Shown here piece by piece: positions 5,489-9,694 of a stretch of 9,694 bases of DNA (position 1 is its first letter; every line of letters starts with the position of its first letter). A model generated the notes under the pieces. It was not told where the DNA came from. It made no database searches and worked only from the letters and a program-made list of their open reading frames with translations. Made by a program: the position numbers and the translations under genes. Origin of the DNA: an uncultured Clostridium sp. (GTDB lineage: Bacteria > Bacillota > Clostridia > TANB77 > CAG-508); NCBI GenBank assembly GCA_900553015.1, contig USBY01000035.1:1-9694 (forward strand), given 5' to 3'.

Positions 5489-7630
5489 TTATATTGCATA
5501 TTTCTTTATAATGAATATTCCTGCTGTTAATACTACTACAACAAGTGCTGCTACACCAATATAAAGTACTGTATCTCCTAATGCTACTGTAAGTATTACT
5601 GGTGCATCATCTATATCATCTTCTCCATCTTTAAAGTTATCTGGCTCAGAATCTATATCTGGTAAATCATATTCATTATCATCTTGGCTTATTTCTGCTA
5701 TATTTGTTTTTAATCCCATATTATCTTGTCCATTTATCCATGTTAAGATAATTGATACTGTTGCACTTTCTCCTGGTTGTAATAATGTATTTTCTAATAA
5801 TTTTGTTGCAACTCTTTCTCTTCCATTCAATGGCTCTCGTGTATACCAATCTGGGTTATCTTCTTGCACAAATCTTAGCCCTTCTGGGATATAATCTGTT
5901 ATTTCTGTTGCGTATCCTGCAACTTCACCTTCGTTTGTTATTTTTATTTGAAATTCAAATTTTACGGTTACATTGTTTATATCTTGTCTTCCTAAGTCTA
6001 CTTTTGCTGGTGGTTCTGGGTCTTCGTCACCAGTATGACCTGTTTCTGTTACTGTTTGTGAACCATCTTCGTTTGTAACAATTGCTTTGCTTACCCATTT
6101 TTTTAATGCTAAATCAAATATTTTTGGTTCATTTGCTACTGTTATTGTAACAACACCGTCTTGTATTTGAACCGCATTATCATCATATCCTTCTAATTCT
6201 GCATCTGTTGCTGTATAACTACCATTTAATAAGTCTTTTGTTACATTTAATACTAATGGTTCTTCTAATAATATTTTATATGGTTCTGGAGCTTTTGTTT
6301 CTTTAATTGTAATTGTGTCTACTCCTGGGTTAGTTATTTCGATATCTGCTATATTAATTTCTCCGTTTTCATCTGTTGTATAGTTCTGAGTTCCTGTAGG
6401 AGTTGTAATTTCGAATTCTACACCTTGTAATTTTTTAGTTGCATCATTTGAATCTACTTTTACTAATTTAAAACTATATTTTCCACTTACTGTAAAGAAT
6501 ACTTCGTTATTGTCTGTGAACTCTTGTGGTGTTCTTTCTATTACTACTATTGGTTGTACAGTATTATTTGTAGAGCTTGTCCAATATGTAGCAGTTGTTG
6601 TTGTATAAGTTCCGCTCATACTAAATTTAATTCCATCAATACTATCTGCAACTACTGTATCTGCTGAAATTTTTAAGTAAAATGTTTGTCCTACTAAATC
6701 TGTAATAGCTTTATCTGTTAGATCTGCTTTATTTGAATCTAATAACGTATATTTTCCAGTTAAATCGTTTCCGTTTCTATCTGTTACTTTTATATTTAGT
6801 GTATATGGAGTGTCATTATTCTTATTTATTTTATATGGTCCTATTATATAATTATCACCTTCTGTTGTAACAGCTGGTGTTGTTTTATCTAAACTTAATG
6901 GTGCTTCGTTTGCATTTGAAGATTCTGTTGCTGATTTAGCATTTGTTACTAGATATTTAAATAATTTTTCCATTTGGTCCCATCTATCTCTATTTTTATC
7001 TTCTACAGCTTTATAATCTTCTGCTCCACCATCACTTGCTTTTTTAGCTTCTAATACAACTTGTAAAGAAGGTTCTCCAGAAAAATCTGTATGATATACA
7101 GGATCCTCTTTATTTGTAAAATACCATATTGCTAATTGTTGTATTACATCTAAATCATCGTCTGTTAATTCTATATTTCCTGTTATACCTGCATTAGCTA
7201 ATAATGTTGCTTTATCTTGTGCTGCTGTTTCTGCAGATTGGATATATGCATGATTTAGTAACCAGATGATTGAATTATAATCTTCTTCTGCAACTGGTAA
7301 TGTTGGCATAGATGATTTATTTTTAAAATCGTATGATGTATCATACTCTTGTCTAAATACACCCGGACTTGATGTATAAAATCCTTGTTCTGCTTTTAAG
7401 CAGTATATTGCTTTGTCATAATCTATAGTTTGTCCATTATATGTAACAATTTTCCATACATATTTATCTGAAACTTTATATGCATATTGTGCTCCGTCTT
7501 CTCTTGCTTTCCTATATTCTTGCAATCCAAATTCCATTGTTGTTGCTTTAACACTTGTTGCGAAAAGACTTAAAGCCATAGCACATATTAAACAAAAAAC
7601 AGCTAATATTGTTAATCTACTTTTTTTCAT
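5489..7630 (-). CDS. Cys-Gln thioester-forming surface adhesin (TQXA domain, SpaA/Cna-B domain, DUF11-like domain, C-terminal anchor)
   Basis: This 713-residue exported protein has a signal peptide (about 1-29; likely cut after SVKA). Residues about 33-235 look like a thioester (TQXA) domain: Cys77 in AIYCLKAEQG and Gln165 in QQLAIW (164-169) are the expected Cys-Gln pair, and Cys77 is the only cysteine of the mature chain. Such domains in Gram-positive adhesins can bond covalently to host amines. A middle beta-rich domain follows (about 250-380). Next is a SpaA/Cna-B domain (about 383-502) with Lys391, Glu444 and Asn500 placed for an isopeptide bond, then a DUF11-like domain (about 505-650) with ITNEGEVAGYATEITDYIPE. 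An acidic linker (650-677) leads to a membrane helix (about 688-708) and a KKYAI tail. There is no LPXTG. AAAGG lies 9 nt before the ATG. The gene has its own promoter and terminator. The host ligand is unknown. Confidence 0.88.
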   Translation of the reverse strand: MKKSRLTILAVFCLICAMALSLFATSVKATTMEFGLQEYRKAREDGAQYAYKVSDKYVWKIVTYNGQTIDYDKAIYCLKAEQGFYTSSPGVFRQEYDTSYDFKNKSSMPTLPVAEEDYNSIIWLLNHAYIQSAETAAQDKATLLANAGITGNIELTDDDLDVIQQLAIWYFTNKEDPVYHTDFSGEPSLQVVLEAKKASDGGAEDYKAVEDKNRDRWDQMEKLFKYLVTNAKSATESSNANEAPLSLDKTTPAVTTEGDNYIIGPYKINKNNDTPYTLNIKVTDRNGNDLTGKYTLLDSNKADLTDKAITDLVGQTFYLKISADTVVADSIDGIKFSMSGTYTTTTATYWTSSTNNTVQPIVVIERTPQEFTDNNEVFFTVSGKYSFKLVKVDSNDATKKLQGVEFEITTPTGTQNYTTDENGEINIADIEITNPGVDTITIKETKAPEPYKILLEEPLVLNVTKDLLNGSYTATDAELEGYDDNAVQIQDGVVTITVANEPKIFDLALKKWVSKAIVTNEDGSQTVTETGHTGDEDPEPPAKVDLGRQDINNVTVKFEFQIKITNEGEVAGYATEITDYIPEGLRFVQEDNPDWYTREPLNGRERVATKLLENTLLQPGESATVSIILTWINGQDNMGLKTNIAEISQDDNEYDLPDIDSEPDNFKDGEDDIDDAPVILTVALGDTVLYIGVAALVVVVLTAGIFIIKKYAI

Positions 7631-7668
7631 ACTCCATATCCTTTCTTTCTTTAGTTTCCCTAGTTTTT

Positions 7669-7697
7669 ATTATACTAATTATAAAATTTATAGTCAA
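7669..7697 (-). promoter_or_regulatory. Promoter of the thioester surface-protein gene
   Basis: On the minus strand, TTGACT (7697-7692) and a perfect TATAAT (7674-7669) are 17 bp apart. The leader would be about 30 nt, with AAAGG and the ATG at 7630 correctly spaced. This predicts strong constitutive transcription by the housekeeping sigma factor, and I see no obvious operator beside it. Confidence 0.75.
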
Positions 7698-7732
7698 CAA
7701 AATTCACATAATTATTTCGTTTTTTGTCTTTT

Positions 7733-7996
7733 TTACTCAGTTCCGCTATTTTTTCTTGCTTCTTCTCTTTTCTTTGATAATTCTGCCATTCTTTCTTTTA
7801 ATTCTTGTTGCTTAGCTAACGCTTCTCTTAACTCGCGTCTTTCTTTAGCAGCTTTAATTAATACATCCTTCCTAAAGTTTTCATATTCTATACTCTTATC
7901 TACTTCTCTTTTATATATTCTTAATTGGATAATTATAGCTATAAACTCAACGGCTACTATTCCTCCAAGAATTCCCAATATTAATCTTATGTTCAT
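7733..7996 (-). CDS. Small single-pass membrane protein with a charged coiled coil, unknown function
   Basis: I do not recognise this 87-residue protein. It begins with a membrane helix (about 4-24, LILGILGGIVAVEFIAIIIQ). A long, highly charged segment follows (about 28-83), rich in Lys, Arg and Glu with heptad-like spacing of leucine and alanine, as in RRELREALAKQQELKERMAE (53-72). It should be a membrane-tethered cytoplasmic coiled coil, because the charged part after the helix is strongly basic. AGAGG lies 6 nt before the ATG, and an excellent promoter lies at 8027-8055, so it is a real gene. It ends 36 bp before the -35 of the thioester surface-protein gene with no terminator between, so read-through into that gene is possible. 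A link in function, such as helping export or anchoring of the adhesin, is only a guess from position. Confidence 0.8.
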   Translation of the reverse strand: MNIRLILGILGGIVAVEFIAIIIQLRIYKREVDKSIEYENFRKDVLIKAAKERRELREALAKQQELKERMAELSKKREEARKNSGTE

Positions 7997-8026
7997 TTAG
8001 TACCTCTCTTTTTTTCATTTGATACT

Positions 8027-8055
8027 ATTATAATTATTTTTTTTAAATGTATCAA
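8027..8055 (-). promoter_or_regulatory. Promoter of the small membrane coiled-coil gene
   Basis: On the minus strand, TTGATA (8055-8050) and a perfect TATAAT (8032-8027) are 17 bp apart. The predicted transcript starts about 25 nt before the ATG at 7996 and includes the AGAGG ribosome binding site. Farther upstream, TGGTAA (8112-8117) and TTACCA (8146-8151) form a weak inverted repeat that may be chance. Confidence 0.7.
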
Positions 8056-8162
8056 TATATTTCTATATTTTTATATTACTAAATTTATATTTACTACTAT
8101 TCCGTTAGGTTTGGTAACAATTTACTATTCAAAAAATGGTTGAAATTACCATACACAGGTAC

Positions 8163-8224
8163 AAAAAAACTGTACTACTGTAAATTTTATTTTTTTATAA
8201 TACTTTACATTTAGTACAGCTTTT
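8163..8224 (-). terminator. Terminator of the Rpn-family nuclease gene
   Basis: Read on the minus strand, an imperfect hairpin starts 6 bp after the stop of the nuclease gene. CTGTACTA (8170-8177) pairs with TAGTACAG (8212-8219), and TGTAAA (8179-8184) pairs with TTTACA (8204-8209), with a small bulge between and a 19-nt loop. On the minus strand the stem is followed at once by seven T residues (8169-8163), the classic sign of intrinsic termination. Confidence 0.65.
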
Positions 8225-8230
8225 AGCCTA

Positions 8231-9100
8231 TTAGATTTTTTCTTTTAATTTTTCCAATTTTTCTTTTTTTATTTTTGTTATTTTAATAATCATTTCATCT
8301 TTTAATCCTTGTTTTAACATTTCTAATGCAATTCTCTCTTGCTCTTCGATTTTTCCTTTTCTTCTTCCTTTATTCATTCCAACTCCAAAGCCTGCTTCTT
8401 TTGCACCTTCAATATTTGATATCCAATCTCTTTCCCATTTTTCTCTTAAAAAAGCCATTCTTTTAACTGCTTCATCGCCTTTTAAATATTCCCATTCTTG
8501 CTCTGCCTTTGCTATTTTCTTATTTTCTTTGACTGCCATTTTTACTCCCTCCTCTCTTTCATAGCATATAAATTCTAGCCATTGTCTTAATTTTTTGCTT
8601 CCTCCCTCGTTTGTTTTTAAAAACTTTGGCAATTCTATAAAGTGCACTTCTAACTTGTCTGTTAATATTTTATTGCTTTCCTTTTCCTTTATTTTTCCCA
8701 CAATATGATAATTTGGTTCTTTAAATATATTAAATCTTAACAAATTTATTGTTATTACTTTATTATTCTCTTTATATTTATCTCTACTTTTAAGACCTGT
8801 ATAATATAAGCCCGCCCAATAAAATAGAGTTCTTTCTATCATATTATATTCATTTTTTATTTGCATCTCTATATCTACTGTTGTTTTTTCATCTACTATT
8901 GCTTTTATATCTACTATTCCTATTTTATCTTTTATATTTATTCTTTCTAATTCTACTTCTTGCATTACTTCTACTTGGTTTATTTTTATTTCTAATATAC
9001 CTTCTAGTAAATCTTTTAGTATGTCTTCATTTCCTTTTTTGCTAAATAATCTTTTAAATATGTAATCATTTGTAGGTTTTAAGACATTATTTTCTTTCAT
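8231..9100 (-). CDS. Rpn-family PD-(D/E)XK nuclease / transposase-like protein
   Basis: The 289-residue protein matches the PD-(D/E)XK nuclease family annotated as putative transposases; the related E. coli Rpn (YhgA-like) proteins are DNA endonucleases that raise recombination. The N-terminus LKPTNDYIFKRLFSKKGNED (7-26) is the family hallmark. The nuclease core lies in KIGIVDIKAIVDEKTTVDIE (59-78), with Asp64 and the E-x-Q of IEMQ (Glu78, Gln80) as likely catalytic residues. All are present, so it is probably active. FYWAGLYYTG (93-102) is also typical. The C-terminus has a GMNKGRRKGK turn and MLKQGLKDEMIIKIT (261-275), a short helical tail seen in the family. AAGGAGG lies only 3 nt before the ATG, rather close, but family alignment supports this start. 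Members are often multi-copy and mobile-looking, yet no inverted repeats or target duplication are visible here. Confidence 0.87.
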   Translation of the reverse strand: MKENNVLKPTNDYIFKRLFSKKGNEDILKDLLEGILEIKINQVEVMQEVELERINIKDKIGIVDIKAIVDEKTTVDIEMQIKNEYNMIERTLFYWAGLYYTGLKSRDKYKENNKVITINLLRFNIFKEPNYHIVGKIKEKESNKILTDKLEVHFIELPKFLKTNEGGSKKLRQWLEFICYEREEGVKMAVKENKKIAKAEQEWEYLKGDEAVKRMAFLREKWERDWISNIEGAKEAGFGVGMNKGRRKGKIEEQERIALEMLKQGLKDEMIIKITKIKKEKLEKLKEKI

Positions 9101-9694
9101 TTTCCTCCTTTTATTTTAGCAAAAGTTTAACTTTCGTTCAACCATTTAGTAAATTTTAATTCATTTCTTAAAATATTGCCTTTCTTATATATTAAAATTG
9201 GATTTTATAAAGAATAAATTTTTCCTTTAGATATATAATTTAGATGAATTTATATACAGACCCTAATAAAAAATTTTGATTTTATAAATTATTAATCGTG
9301 AAATTTTTATGCTAAATTAAATGAATTGTATAAAAAATAATTAAATTTAAAATAAATCATGTATTAACAATTACCTTAGGCAATATCCTAAGTAGTTATA
9401 TTAAAACACTTTATTATACCTATTTCAATCATTTTTCATCTTCTTAATTCGACATTTTTTATAGAAACATTTTGTGTTATGCTTATTTGCCCACTTCACA
9501 CACCTATAATAAATTAGCCAGTAAGCATTTTTACTTACTGACTTTCTACACACACTTAATTTAATTATTTTTAATTTGTCTTTATTTTTGCAAATTTTAT
9601 TTGCCTCTTAAGTAATTTTATTAAAGTCGGTTTTATTATTTACTTAAGCTTTATGCTTTTAGGTACACACACTTTTACCTATTTAAGCATTTTT
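9101..9694. other. Gene-free AT-rich intergenic region at the right edge
   Basis: No protein gene is supported in these 594 bp on either strand, and minus-strand frames entering from the right edge all stop within five codons. The nearest part holds only the ribosome binding site of the nuclease gene and a 13-bp odd-centred palindrome AAAGTTTAACTTT (9122-9134). A 6-bp stem pairs CTTAGG (9375-9380) with CCTAAG (9387-9392). The last 200 bp hold several further hairpins and short repeats, listed separately. It may carry an unrecognised small RNA or decayed repeats. Confidence 0.6.
9484..9694. repeat. Hairpin and short-repeat cluster at the right edge
   Basis: Several small structures crowd into about 200 bp. 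CAGTAAG (9519-9525) pairs with CTTACTG (9534-9540). GCAAAT (9590-9595) pairs with ATTTGC (9599-9604). CTTAAGTAA (9607-9615) pairs with TTACTTAAG (9640-9648). TAGGTA (9660-9665) pairs with TACCTA (9676-9681). TACACACACTT occurs at 9547-9557 and 9664-9674, and TAAGCATTTTT at 9522-9532 and 9684-9694, the second running into the window edge. The spacings differ (117 and 162 bp), so this is not a simple tandem array. Confidence 0.4.

Noticed and set aside
9113..9141. TTGAAC-17-TAAAAT with TGC before the -10, upstream of the nuclease gene
   Set aside because: The hexamers and spacing look good, but transcription would start inside the ribosome binding site at 9104-9110, leaving the mRNA without it. 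The palindrome AAAGTTTAACTTT in the spacer is noted, but use as a promoter is doubtful.
9403..9430. TATAAT on the minus strand at about 9412-9417 as a promoter for a long leader or small RNA
   Set aside because: No acceptable -35 lies 16-18 bp upstream, and nothing recognisable follows for about 300 bp.
1..9694. CRISPR array, tRNA, rRNA, or known riboswitch
   Set aside because: I saw no regularly spaced repeats, cloverleaf or recognisable riboswitch core on either strand.

Overview
The window looks like the chromosome of a low-GC Gram-positive bacterium of the class Clostridia, possibly an uncultured gut commensal. It is very AT-rich. Genes have strong AGGAGG-type ribosome binding sites and near-consensus housekeeping promoters. 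The gene set rplI, dnaB, tilS, ftsH is a Firmicute housekeeping neighbourhood. The class call is an inference from gene order and protein style; there is no rRNA here to confirm it.

Every gene I can support lies on the minus strand, so the text follows transcription from right to left. At the far right (9101-9694) is a gene-free, AT-rich, hairpin-rich stretch. Then come a PD-(D/E)XK nuclease of the Rpn/transposase-like family (8231-9100) with its own terminator, a small one-pass membrane coiled-coil protein (7733-7996), and a 713-residue secreted surface protein (5489-7630). The small gene and the surface-protein gene each have an excellent -35/-10 promoter, and the surface-protein gene ends in a clear hairpin terminator.

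The housekeeping block follows: rplI (ribosomal protein L9), dnaB (replicative helicase) and tilS (tRNA-Ile lysidine synthetase). These are spaced 26-36 bp apart, so they are probably one operon driven by a promoter at 5401-5429. ftsH (membrane AAA+ protease) lies 162 bp further on and has its own extended -10 promoter. After ftsH come a structured REP-like repeat (452-540), a 16-bp perfect hairpin (361-403), and the first 36 codons of another membrane or exported protein running off the left edge.

The most interesting item is the surface protein. It reads as a signal peptide, a thioester (TQXA-type) adhesin domain, a middle domain, a SpaA/Cna-B domain with a plausible intramolecular isopeptide triad, a DUF11-like domain and a C-terminal membrane anchor without LPXTG. 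The mature chain has exactly one cysteine, placed where the thioester cysteine should be. It sits directly upstream of rplI, where many Firmicutes carry gdpP. The other common neighbour, hpt between tilS and ftsH, is also absent. I see no CRISPR array, tRNA, rRNA or complete insertion sequence.
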